A DNA stretch of 64,000 nt from Castanea sativa (lineage: Eukaryota > Streptophyta > Magnoliopsida > Fagales > Fagaceae), in the NCBI RefSeq assembly GCF_040712315.1, contig NC_134017.1, positions 11,004,001-11,068,000 on the forward strand, written 5' to 3'. Position 1 is the stretch's first letter. Each line of letters opens with the position of its first letter. The notes under the pieces are model-generated. The model searched no databases. It was not told the DNA's origin and was given only the letters and a program-made list of their open reading frames with translations. A program made the translations under genes and the position numbers. Of the stretch, positions 35,881 through 47,900 are shown in pieces.

Positions 35881-37588
35881 TTAAACTAACTTGTAACCCC
35901 ATGCATATGTATGAGTACACTTAAAAATATACAATAAGATGCATAATATAATTTTTATATATATAATTTAAATAATATTAATAGTCATTTTTATATTTTA
36001 TTAACTTTTTAAAAAAAAAAATTGTAAGAATATTATCTATATCTATATCTATATATATATAATAGACAAAGCTGAGAGAAAGTTAGTTCCTATATTTAAG
36101 GGCGTGTTGACAAATAGGATAACTGCCTATTTAAAATTGAGACACGTATATAGTTTTTAAAAAGTTACAATGCTTGACTTTTAAATTCAGACACTTTAGT
36201 AAAAGAATACACTTTAAAAACTGACCCGTATGTGACCTTAAGTTAAAAGACCCGTTCGGTGCAACGTTTCGGGAGAGTCTTATAAAACCCAACCCGCTTA
36301 TTAAAAAAAAAAAAAGGATAAAAGCCCAAAACAGACATACGCTACAGAAAGAAATAGAGGGAGGCGATGAGTATACGGAGAAAGAAGCAGAGAAAGAGAG
36401 AGGCGACGAAATCAAAAAGTTTCAAAAAATGATTTTGTAGGCCCAAAACCTTGGCAAAATGGTAAACAGAGAAGGCACGGAGTGGGGACTGGGGAGAGAC
36501 AAAATTCTGCCACCATCAGAGAGACAGGACGTGTACCCATAACCGGTAAAGTTATTGTTTTTGTTTTCCTTTTCGTTCTCAAATTTGGGAATTGAATTGA
36601 ATTTAATTAGGTTTGAATTTCTTGATTAGATTGGTTTAGATTTAGATTTACATATACGATACACAAAACCTATCTTTTTTTTTCATTGTTAAAATTTATG
36701 GATTAATTTTTATCTAGATTTGGTTATTTTGGTCGGATTGATGTCAATTTAAGTGTTTGGATTAAATTTGATTTTGATGAAGGAATCTGGGCAAGAACGC
36801 TTTAGTTTGGGGTATTCAAGTTAAATTAGGGATTGGGTTTTTATAGTTTTTTCAATAAAAAGAAAACTAACTGCTTGAAAAAACAAACCTACGATACAGA
36901 GATAGAGAAGGAGAAAAAAAAAAAAACTTACGACACAGATATAGACCACCGTCCGTTCCCTCACCGGACTTAGACAACCAAAACCACAAGCACATAGAGA
37001 AAGAAAATCTGCCACCATCAAATTGTTGGAACCACCACTGGCACATTTTTCTCTTCTTTTTTTTTGTTTTTTGTTTTTTTCAAATTTGGGTACGCAATGT
37101 TACTTTTTATTGAGTTTTTTTGTTGTATAAGTTTAGATTTGATTTTGGCTTTCATTTGTTATTGACATTGTTTTGGGTTTTTGAGTTCATGAAATTTTCA
37201 TTGGGATCAAATAAGTATAGAATTGAATATTACACTGATATTTCTTTTTTCTTTTTCAATCTTATTTTAGGTTTTTTTGTCGGAACCACATACACGCAGA
37301 GATATAGTTTGGAAGGTACAAAGAGAGAGGTTGCACACCCATTACTCCCTAATCGGTAAAGTTATTGCTTTTTTCTTTTTTTTTTTTCGTTTTCAAATTT
37401 GGGGATTGAATATGATTTAGGTTTGAATTTCTTGATTGGATTGATTTAGATTTGGCTATTCTGCCATGTAGAAAAAATACCCGCTTAAAAAAAACACGTG
37501 TAAAACAAATTTGAAACGCCACACTCAAAGAAAATCGATGCATCTATTCGAACCAAAAGAAAAACGATGTATCTGTTGTTGTTTCTGT

Positions 37589-38080
37589 GATGTATGTCCA
37601 CAGGCTGTATTTCTACTGCTGCATATTCTGTTTTCTGCAGAACAGGTTCAGGATTTTCTGCATAATCTGTGCTTACAGGGGAGTTGAGTGTAATTTCTGT
37701 TGCTATTTCTATGATGTATGTCCATGGGTTGTATTTTTGCTGCTGCATACTCTGCATACTCTGTTTTCTGCAGAACAAGTTCAGGATTTTCTGCATAATT
37801 TGTGCTTACAGGGGGGTTGAGAGTAATATCCATTGTTGTTTCTTTGATGTATGTCCATGGGCTGTATTTCTGTTGCTGCATATTTTGTCTTCTACAGAAC
37901 AGGTTCAGGATTTTCTGCATAATCTGTGCTTACAGGTGGTAATTGTAATATCTGTTGTTGTTTCTGTTTTTGTATTGTATGTCCATGGGCTGTATTTATT
38001 TTTTTGCATATTTTGTTTTCTACAGAATAGGTTTTTGTTCCCCTATATTTATGCTTACATGGTTGTTATGTGTTTGTACA
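37589..38080 (+). repeat. Minisatellite of four ~123-133-bp units inside the Helitron
   Basis: Units begin TGATGTATGTCCA or its variant at 37,589, 37,712, 37,845 and about 37,971, and each continues through 'ctgcatattctgttttctgc' and 'cataatctgtgcttaca'. Overlapping ORFs on both strands (for example 37,669-38,112) come from the repeat and have Cys/Phe-rich composition without known domains. Confidence 0.85.
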
Positions 38081-38988
38081 TGTATTTCCCTTTTATCAAA
38101 TATTTACTTTAAAGCATATGTATCCAATTACAAAATAATATGGGTATTTTTTGTTCCTTGATTTTGAGCTCCACTAGGGTATTATTTTATTTTATTTTTA
38201 TGAGTGCCTCTTCTTGCATGTATGGCAGTAGGGAATGATTTTGTAATGAGTCTCCTATCATTTGTCCTCTACATCATACAAACATGTCCGTGTCAATTAT
38301 CTAAAATCATATTTTACAAGTGATACAAATTCTATTTTCATGTTTTTTAAGGAGGTCATAATTGGATATATTTGTAATTAAAGGAATAAAGTAAACATAC
38401 TGAAATGATGACCAATTAGAGACGCAGGGAGAAGAGTGGCATTCTAAAATATTGCAAAAATCATTCTCAACTTACATCCTTATTGGTATAGTTTTTTACT
38501 CAAATCTATAACCTTGCCTCTAAAAGGCTTCTATTCTTCCTACTAAAATTGATTGATTTTTTTTTTTTAACGATTAATATACATCACAACTAAAAGCAAA
38601 ATACAACTATTCCGTTATGCTTTGATTGCATCACATGGTAGAAATTCAATAAACAAAACATAAAGCAAAAACTCTAGAAAATACAAGCTGACCTCTCAAA
38701 TTAGTTGGATTGAACTAAGGGTGTCTATGAAGCAAATCCCTACTCTTTTCACTTGGTAACACAATATGAATATTATATTGTTTGTGGCCAAAATGAGACC
38801 TTGATATTTAATATTTTTTGGATACTATAGATGAAATTTTAAGAGTTCATTCTTATTTGTGAATGTTCAGAAAGTAAGACGACTTTAGAATCCAAATGGA
38901 TCTCCATAGACTTATGGGGGATAAACTTGGTAATAGATGTGTTATCTCATATAAATTGTGTATTCATTTATTTATGTTTTGTATATAG

Positions 38989-39060
38989 GTGAATATTATG
39001 ATGAGGAGGTTGCTGGTAGAGCGTATGATCTTGCTAACTTAAATAGACAATCTATATCAG
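38989..39060 (+). pseudogene. Possible captured AP2-domain exon fragment in the Helitron
   Basis: After an acceptor-like GTATATAG, the frame reads GEYYDEEVAGRAYDLANLN, which resembles the AINTEGUMENTA/WRI1-type AP2 repeat pattern GAYDxEExAARAYDLAALK. In those genes an exon begins at this Gly. The match stops where KYWG is expected. The similarity covers only about 19 residues, so it is suggestive, not proven. Confidence 0.5.
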
Positions 39061-40418
39061 TAGTTAAATGAATAACATATTCAGTTTTATACAAGGTTGA
39101 GATTTCTCAATTATATTAAAAAAATTGTAATATTCAGTTTGATTTTTATACATGGTTGAGATTTCTCACAGTTAAACTAGCCTTCATTTGGGTTCTATTC
39201 AATATTTTGTTGCTTTAATACAATTGGTAGGCTTCACCCATGGTTTCTTACATTTTTATATTTTTAAATTATAAACATTGTCTGCATTTTCCTTTGGTGT
39301 AGTAGGTATTGTCATAAAAAAAAAGGTGAAATTGATAATTTGGTATAAATTAGTGGCACTACATTTTTGGAATCACTCTTATAGTGAGAATGTGATTTTT
39401 TTTTTTGGGCTAAGTGAATTCTGTGAGACTATTTACTACTGTAGTTGATGTAATTCATAGGCTATTACTATAGGATTTGAATTTCATGATATTTTAATTA
39501 TTAATTATTGTTAGTTGAAGACATTGGTACTGCTTCTAGCAACAAGAAAGACAACTATTATCTCTCTTAGACCACCCTGAATTTATTTTGGTCTATTTCA
39601 AATTTTGTTGAATGAGCAAGAAAGTTCAAGATTACATTTCATTTTCTCTATCTAAGAGACTAAGACTCCTTGAATTTAGGTTTCTTTCTTGCAATTTTTA
39701 AATTTTTTTTTTTTTTTTTTTTTTGTATTATCTAATTATGAAAATTTTAAATTTTCACCTATGGTTTTTCTTTTGTAATAAATAAAAGGATCCCGCACAT
39801 TATGCGGGTTATAAGCTAGTTAGGTATAAAATGTAAATTGTCTATTTTACCAGATCTATTTTTAAATAAAATAAAATAACTTAATTGTTGTCAAGAATGT
39901 TGTAATAAAATTTGTGCCTCTTTATGATTCAAACGGCCTTTTCCATCCATTTCCTTGTCACTTCATGTTCATGGTCACAGTTTGAAATTTAAGTGTTGAT
40001 TGATTAGGGCCACATTAGTTGGCTAATATATTATTGGCCAACATATTTGGCTGAGACATAGATTTGAATTTATATTCTTAATAAATCAGACGATATATAT
40101 ATATATATATATATATAGTAACTGTTATTAAAATATTTCATTCCATTAATTAAATTGAAATGAGGTCCGATTAGATGAACATTGCGTGTTGTAACTTCTA
40201 CAAGCCAAACTTTCAAACTAGACTAAAGCAAGATGTATGACATTAACGAAGGATTCTACAAATAATAAATTCTTTTAACCAACCCATTGGAAAAATTGGA
40301 TATTTTTGTAAAAAAAAAAAAGGATATAAGACAATTACGTGTCAAGAGATTCTCATACCCAGAGACTTAACCAACAGTTTATTATATAAATTATGGATTA
40401 AAATATGAAAACCTTAAA

Positions 40419-40482
40419 ACTTTCTCTATTTGAAGGCCCATAGACTTATAACTTTCTCTATATAAAGGCCCATAGACTTATT
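40419..40482 (+). promoter_or_regulatory. Tandemly duplicated core promoter of RLP gene II
   Basis: Two 32-base units: 40,419-40,450 (core TATTTGAAGG, TATA lost) and 40,451-40,482 (TATATAAAGG at 40,459). The second is 100 bases before ATG 40,561 and matches the gene I spacing. Only one unit is present at gene I. Confidence 0.7.
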
Positions 40483-40560
40483 ACTTTTTTGTCTTCAGTA
40501 CTTACACAGAAGTTGGTTTAGCTAGAAATGAAACTAGGTGTTTCACAATCATATTTGTCA

Positions 40561-40936
40561 ATGGAGTGGCCTTTGGTGAAGTTTTTGCTGTGGGCTTTAC
40601 TACTTTTTGTTCAAATTCATGAGCACATAGCTTGTATTGAGGATGAGAGAATAGGTCTGCTAGAATTAAAGGCCTTTCTGAAATCCAAAACTAATCATAC
40701 CGAACTCCTTCTTCCAACATGGGTTAATGACACAAAAAGTGAGTGTTGTAGTTGGGAGCTGGTCAGGTGTAACACCACCACTGGTCATGTGATCAAGCTC
40801 ACGCTCTCCAGTATAAACCAAGAGCAAAATTTTGAGGATACTTGGTATATAAACATGTCCCTATTTCAGCCTTTCAAGGAGCTAAGAAATCTTGACTTAT
40901 CAAACAACAAAATTGCTGGTTGGTTAGGAAATGAAG
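40561..40936 (+). CDS. RLP gene II exon 1
   Basis: Signal peptide followed by CIEDERIGLLELKAFLKSKT and the N-cap cysteines; ends GAAG|GTATGTG in phase 1. Aligned over its full length with gene I exon 1. Intact, so this copy, not the one at 43.4 kb, is the likely first exon. Confidence 0.85.
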
Positions 40937-40981
40937 GTATGTGAGCTTTTGCTTCTACCATCACTCACTCACTCACACACA

Positions 40982-41014
<33 letters not shown>

Positions 41015-41897
41015 GAACTTTGAGCTATTTATGTCTCGCTTAGGATTATAATAGGGCTAATGGTTACCTATCAGTTTTAGGTTTAATAGGAAAGGCTTGA
41101 GATCATGGTAATTAGATTCGATCAAATATCCCAAATAAAAATAAAAATATTGTAGTTGTTCATCTTCTCACAATTTGATTAATTAAATTTATTTTGCAGG
41201 AAAGGTCATTTTAATTATTAGATTTAAATTAGATTCAAACTATATTTTTTTAGGATTAATTTGAGGACATCCATCTATTCTAATCTTTATATATGTCAAA
41301 TATGTATAACCGTAATTAATTTACAAGTATTTTAGAAGGCTCATTATGATGTCTCAGATATTTATGACATGTACAAATTGTTGTTTGCCATATGACAGTA
41401 TAGGTTTACATTACTTTCATCGGAATTTCTTTTCCAATATGTTGGCAGTTGGCACCCATTATTAGAGAAAGAGATGGTTTCTTTTCCAATGAATTGGCAA
41501 TGAAACCAATTTTCAAAGTGGTCCATTGGCAAAAAGGTGATATAAAAAAAGGAAAATGCTAACGAATGTCTTAGGGCATTATTTAATAATTTATTTAAAG
41601 AAAATTTTTATAGGGAAAGGAAAAAAAGCAATTAATGTTTTGACAGCTTTTTTCATTTCCAAAAAAAATAGTGTTAAAACTTTCTTAAAATAGATTGTTA
41701 ACCAATGCCCTAAAGGCATTTATTAGCATGACCCAAAAAAAATCAATAAAAATCGTTCACGAGAATTTTTTTATTTCAATCCGCCCACAGAGACAAACCC
41801 ACGATTTGTGATTATTACAGCATCTACTAAAAAAAAAAAATGCACCAATTACAAAATAAAACTTAAGTATGTTGTGAATTTGAATGTATGATGGGTA

Positions 41898-41942
<45 letters not shown>

Positions 41943-44900
41943 TTAAGAAAACTAGCATTATTCTTTTGATTTAAAGGCAAAGGCAGACCCATTAGTCCTT
42001 GATTTCATCAATCAGGCGATCAGCAAAAAATATGTAAAGGCAAAACAAAACAATAACTGCCGGCATGCAATTTTGGTGTTGGCGTGTGAGTGTATTCTCT
42101 TATCTCATCCCCTATATATATGTGTATGTGTTTCTAAAAAAAAAAGATATTCAGTGTTGTTGAGTCATCCCACATCGGTAAAGTGTGATATTGAGAAGGG
42201 GTTTATCACTTACTCCACGACACTAACTGTCGGCATGTAGTAATTTTAGTGTTGGCGTATGAGTGTATTCCCTTATCTCATCCTTCTTCCCTTATATATA
42301 TATATATGTGTGTGTTTCTCAACAAAAAAAAAAAAAATCCTTTTTCAGTAAGTCAGAAAAATATTAATCTTTAATTTCATTTTTCTTTAAAAATTGGTAC
42401 CATAAAAAATATTGTGTTTGTTTGTTCTTTTTTATGGTGACGACAATTATACTCTTTTTGGTTTTACAGTCGCAACATTTTTACTCTCTTTAGCAACTCG
42501 ACTCTCAATTGTAGCAAATATTCAAGTTATCACTTTATTAAGTTTTGTATAATTTAAATTTCTAAGAGAACACCCTAAAAAAAAAATTACTAAAGCCACC
42601 ATAAACACTGCAAGTTGTGACTTCTACAAGCCAATCTTTGAAACTAAACTAAAGCAAGACGCGTGACATTAACGAATGATTACACTAATAATAGATTCTT
42701 TTCACCAATCCTTTGGAAAAATTGAATCTTTTTGTAGAAAGAAAAATATATAAGCCAATTATAAGTCATCATGACAACTGACATGCAAGTCGGTCTTAAA
42801 AATGATATTATTCACTAAATTGAGCGATCAATCCTAAATTCCCTTATACTAATACCACTAAATTGATCCAGTTGGAGAATGTGAAGTAGCTAGAGGAGAA
42901 AAACTTGAGATTGAGAGACTTTGAACCTTGTTTATTAAGAAAAATGATATGTCCATAACATTTTTACAACAAATCTTAAGTGGTAGGTTGTTATTGGTTA
43001 TTATTTTTAGGGCAAAAAAGTAATCTTAGTGTTATGTTTAAATTTGAACCAATAACAACTAACTACCTATGATTTATTATAAAAATATTGTAAAAATGTT
43101 GTGGACATAGCATTTCTCATTTATTAATGCATAATGATGTTTATGTTTTTTTTTTCTTTTGAATTTTTTATTTTTGTCGGCACCATTTGGGCCGGGGACG
43201 ATTTTGAAATTTTGATAAAGATTAATATACATTTTAATAATTAGAGGATCAAAGTGTAAGTTCACTAAAGCTCAAGGAAGTTTTTGTAATTTTTTCTAAA
43301 CTTTTCTATATAAGACGCTTGACTTGTGGTCAGTTTTCCCGTCTTGGGATCCCACACGACAGAAGATTTTGCTAGAAACAAAAATAGGTGTTTCACAATC
43401 ATATTTCTCAATGGAGTGGTCTTTAGTGAAGTTATTTCTGTGTGGTTTACTACTTATTGTTCAAATTCATGAGCACATGGCTTGTGTTGAGGAAGAGAGG
43501 ATGGGTTTGCTAGAATTGAAAGTCTTTTTGAAATCCAATGTTAATCCTACCAACCACCTTTTCTTATCATGGGTTAACAAGACAAGAAGTGAGTGTTGTG
43601 GGTGGAGGTGGGTCACATGTAATGCCACCACTAGTCACGTTATCGAGCTCTCGCTCTCCAATTTAATAGAAGAAATTTTTGATATTTTTGTGATATATTT
43701 TTTTATATAATTTCATTAGTTTATTATTTAGTATTGATTATTTGAATAATCGCTAGATGTATATGTAGTATTTTATTGCTCTTACTTATTTGTTAAGATC
43801 AAACAATACAACTAGTTCAAGAACACAAAACAATATAATTGAATAACTCTCAATTGTTACAAAAAATTAATATTTTTTTATATTATTTGATTAAGTACTG
43901 TAATTTATATAAGTTAAATTTTTTTAATAATTGTTTTTAAAATTGCAGTGTAAATTTTTACTTAATTTAATATTGTCTCGCTTATTTTTAAATTAAAAAA
44001 AAAAATTGAAAAGCTTTCCCCAGAATTTTCCCCTTAACCAAACACAACATATAAAGAAATAAAACAACTTACAATCAATTAATCATCATCCATAAATACA
44101 ATAACTACAATAATCCTAAATCTAAACCCATCTTTTTTCCATACACAAAATATTTGGATGATCACAGTCATCTGTGAGAGAGAAATGGAGGGAGAGAGAG
44201 AGAGAGAGAGAGCTCCAGGGCTTCGTTGCACGATCTGAGTCGGCCCGATGGTGTTGGTGCGAAGGAGCCGATGCCATCGTCGTTTGTCAAGTCAGCCATC
44301 ACCCAAACAACCCCAAATCACCTAAACCACCACCCCCATCAAGCCTCGCAACCCACCTCTAACCCAATTGATCCGATTCCACACAGCCCCATACCAAAAA
44401 CCCATATCAAACCTGATCCACAATCACCTAACAAGCGACAAGCCCAGATCGCCATTGTCATCAAAGCCTCGCATTCGTGAGCAATGACAATCCTCTCTCT
44501 CTGTTCTGGATGACGATTTTTTTCCTCTCTCTCTATATATATATATTTTTTAATCTTTGGTTTAATTAGTTTTTGCTCTCTCTTTTGTTGCGTGAGACGC
44601 ATGCAACAGTACTCTCTTGTTGTGTGAGCGTAGCTTACTAAAGAAAGAAGAGTGGATTTGACATTGATTTTCTGAATCTTGTTTAGAGATTTTTACGCAG
44701 TATTTACTTTTTATATATATATCTCTGTGATTATTGAAGGAAACTATCAGGAATCTTATTTGCCATTTTTGGTATGGATGTGGATTCTAGTCTTGGCAGA
44801 TCTGAGATTGATTTTGTGGATAAATTATTTTCCCTACAGTTCATTTTTGTTGATACGATGTCAAAATGGAATTGTCCTGTTTGTGCGTTTTGTAAGTGCA

Positions 44901-47900
44901 AAGAACTGAATTTATATATTTTTCTATAATTAGAACATTTTGATTGAATTTTTGCTATTGATTTTGTCTTTTGGGATGAGTTTATTAGTATGAAAAAAAA
45001 AAATCTTTTACATTTGAAAAGAGTTCATTTAGAAAATTTTAGTTTTTTTAAAAATATATTTTTTATTAAATTTTTTGGAGTTTTAAATTAAAAAAAAATA
45101 AAAAATAAAAAACCAAAGTTAAAGGAGTGATTTGGATGGAGATAGACAGAGATCCTAAGTTGAACAAGTTTAATATTTAGAGGGCTGAATTGAACGAAAA
45201 AAAAAAAAAAAAAAAAATAGTTAAATGACTTAAATTAATTTTAGTAAAACATAGAGAAAGAATTTTACATTTTAACCTATTTTTTTATATGGTTGCATTA
45301 GTTGATTATTTGAATAGTTGCTGGCTATATATGCAGTATTTTATTGCTCTTACTTGTTTGTTAAGATCAAACAACTAGTTCAAGAATACGAAAACAATAC
45401 AATTGAATGTCTCTCAATTGTTACAATAGATCAAGAACAAAAAAAAAAAAAAAAGAAAGAAAGACAAAGTTAATTAGAACAACAAAGCCAAGATCAAAAC
45501 AAAAACAACAGATCAAGAACATAGAAACTAATCTAACTCAATCTCGGTTGCATGCACTCGGCAGTGGGAGGAAGACGAGCGGCAATGAAGAGGCAGCAAT
45601 GGACAGCGATTTCTCTTATCTTCTATGTGTGTGTGTGTGTGAGACTATGATGAAACCAAAAAGGAAGGGGGTGCCTGTGGACTTTTTTTTATGATAATAA
45701 TTATGTTAAATTTTTTTAAAGGAAATTAATTAATTTAATGAATAAAAAGAGAAAAAAAAAAAAAAAAAGGAATAGTCTAACTGTGTGGTATGTGGTGGAC
45801 TCTTTTTAATGATAAGTATGTAAGTTTTTTTTATAAAGTAATTAATTATAAGTTAATGAATAATAAGAAAAAAAAATGGTCTAAACATGTGGTGGACTTT
45901 TTTTAGTGATAAGTTTTGTAAGTTTTGTTTCAAGGAAATTAATTATAAGTTAATGAATAATAAGAATAAAAATCCCTTAAGAAATATTACCATTGAGAAA
46001 TATGACTATTGGAAAATTTAAAATATTTTCTTTGGCAATTTAAAAATATAGCCGTTAGAAATTTGAAAAATATAGTTGTTGAAAATAAATAGAGAAAAGA
46101 AAAAGAAAGATTAAAACAAGAATAAAGAAAGATTGGAGAAAGAATAAGAAATAATGATGAAATACTATTTTAATAAGATAGAAAAATGATAATAAGTCTG
46201 TTGGAAAGTGTATTTAAAAAAGTAAATAAGTAAAAAAGTAATGTAACTATAACTGTTCACCCTCCAAACAATATAAAAATTTGGAGAAGCTGCTGGAGAT
46301 GCTCTTAGTAACTACTACCGATAGTACGTATATCATTGGGTTTTGATGTAGTCATGTACACTTGATCTTCACTTCATAAATAAGATAGGCTGAAACAAGA
46401 GCCCACACATTGTATTTAAATGATAAGTGCACATACTTTCTTTTGCTTTCAAAGCTACATATGGTTTCCAATAGTAAAACTTCACATATCAACAATGCAG
46501 GATGTAGTAATGATCGTACCAGAAATCACATTCGATTCTTGATAGATCATTTATTTATTTATTTATTTTCATATTATGATTATTGTGATAATGAATAACA
46601 TGTTATGACACTCCTTTGCCATTGTATTCATGGATTTAACAATTGGTTGAATGTGTTTTTTTACAGAATCCAATTGTTTGTCTAAAATGAGCAAGCTGGC
46701 ACACTTAAATTTAAGCTGGAATAACTTTGATAAGGAAATTTTAAGAATCTTAGGTGCCCTCCCAGTTCTTAAATCTCTTGACCTAAGTAACAATCAAATG
46801 GAAGGGCCTCTTCCTAGCCACGGTACGTGCAAATTTAAATTTTCTTCTTCAAGAATACTATGAAAAAGTCTAGAAAAAAAAAAAAAAAAAAAAAAGACTT
46901 TATAACCAATTTTACCTTTATTGAGATTTACTTTCTTCATGTTAAAAATCACAAAATGCTTGATATATGTAAATGATTGTGGTAATGTGGCTTCAATATG
47001 AAATGTGTTATTCTACTAGATCTTCCATTTTAATAAGATAGAAAAATGATAGTAAGTCTGTCGGAAAGTGTATTTGAAAAAGTAAGTAAGTAAAAGGTAA
47101 CTATAACTGTTCACCCTCCCACGATACAAAAATTTAAAGAAGCTGCTAGAGATGCTCTTAGCAGCTACTACCAATAATATGCATATCATTAGGCTTTGAT
47201 GCAGTCATGTACACTTGATCTTCACTTCATAAATAAGAAAGGCAGAAACAAGAGCCCACACATTGTATTTAAATGATAAGTGCACATGCCTTCTTTTGCT
47301 TTCAAAGTTACATATGGTTTCCAATAGTAAAACTTCACATATCAACAATGCAAGATGTAGTAATGATCGTACCAGAAATCACATACAATTCTTGATAGAT
47401 CATTCATTTGTTTATTTATTCATTTTCGTATTATGATTATTGTGATAATGAATACACTCCTATCCCATTGTATTCATGGATTTAACAATTGGTTGAATAT
47501 GTTTTTTACAGAATCCAATTGTTTGTCTAAAATGAGCAAGCTGGCACACTTAAATTTAAGTGAGAATTACTTTGACAAGGAAATTATAAGATTCTTAGGT
47601 GTCCTTCCAGTTCTTAAATCTCTTGACCTAAGTTACAATTACATGGAAGGGCCTCTTTCTAGCCACGGTACGTGCAATTTTAAATTTTCTTCTTCAAGAA
47701 TACCATGGAAAAGTCTAGAAAAAAAACTGAGTTTTTATAACCAATTTTACCTTTATTGAGATTTACTTTCTTCATGTTAAAAATCACAAAATGCTTGGTA
47801 TATGTAAATGATTGTGGTAGTGTGGCTTCAATATGAAATGTGTTATTCTACTAGATCTTCCATTTGTACTGTTAGTTTCAATTTGATAAATACATCTCTT

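Larger units (their letters stand above)
36036..39819 (+). mobile_element. Non-autonomous Helitron, 3,784 bp, precise ends
   Basis: Starts TCTATATCTATATC at 36,036 and ends CTAG at 39,816-39,819, inserted between A and T without target duplication, the Helitron hallmark. A perfect 6-bp stem hairpin (CCCGCA at 39,792-39,797, TGCGGG at 39,803-39,808) stands 7 bases before CTAG. Flanks join as AATATTA|TTAGGTATAAA, and exactly that undisturbed sequence is present at 240-258 in a paralogous stretch. No RepHel protein is encoded. Contents: a GA-rich leader-like region, a 110-bp block present twice (36,541 and 37,350), a minisatellite and a possible AP2 exon. It mobilises only if a helper exists elsewhere. 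Confidence 0.92.

Noticed and set aside
37485..38112. Overlapping plus- and minus-strand ORFs of 77-147 codons
   Set aside because: They are readings of the Helitron minisatellite and shift with unit length. No motif is conserved.
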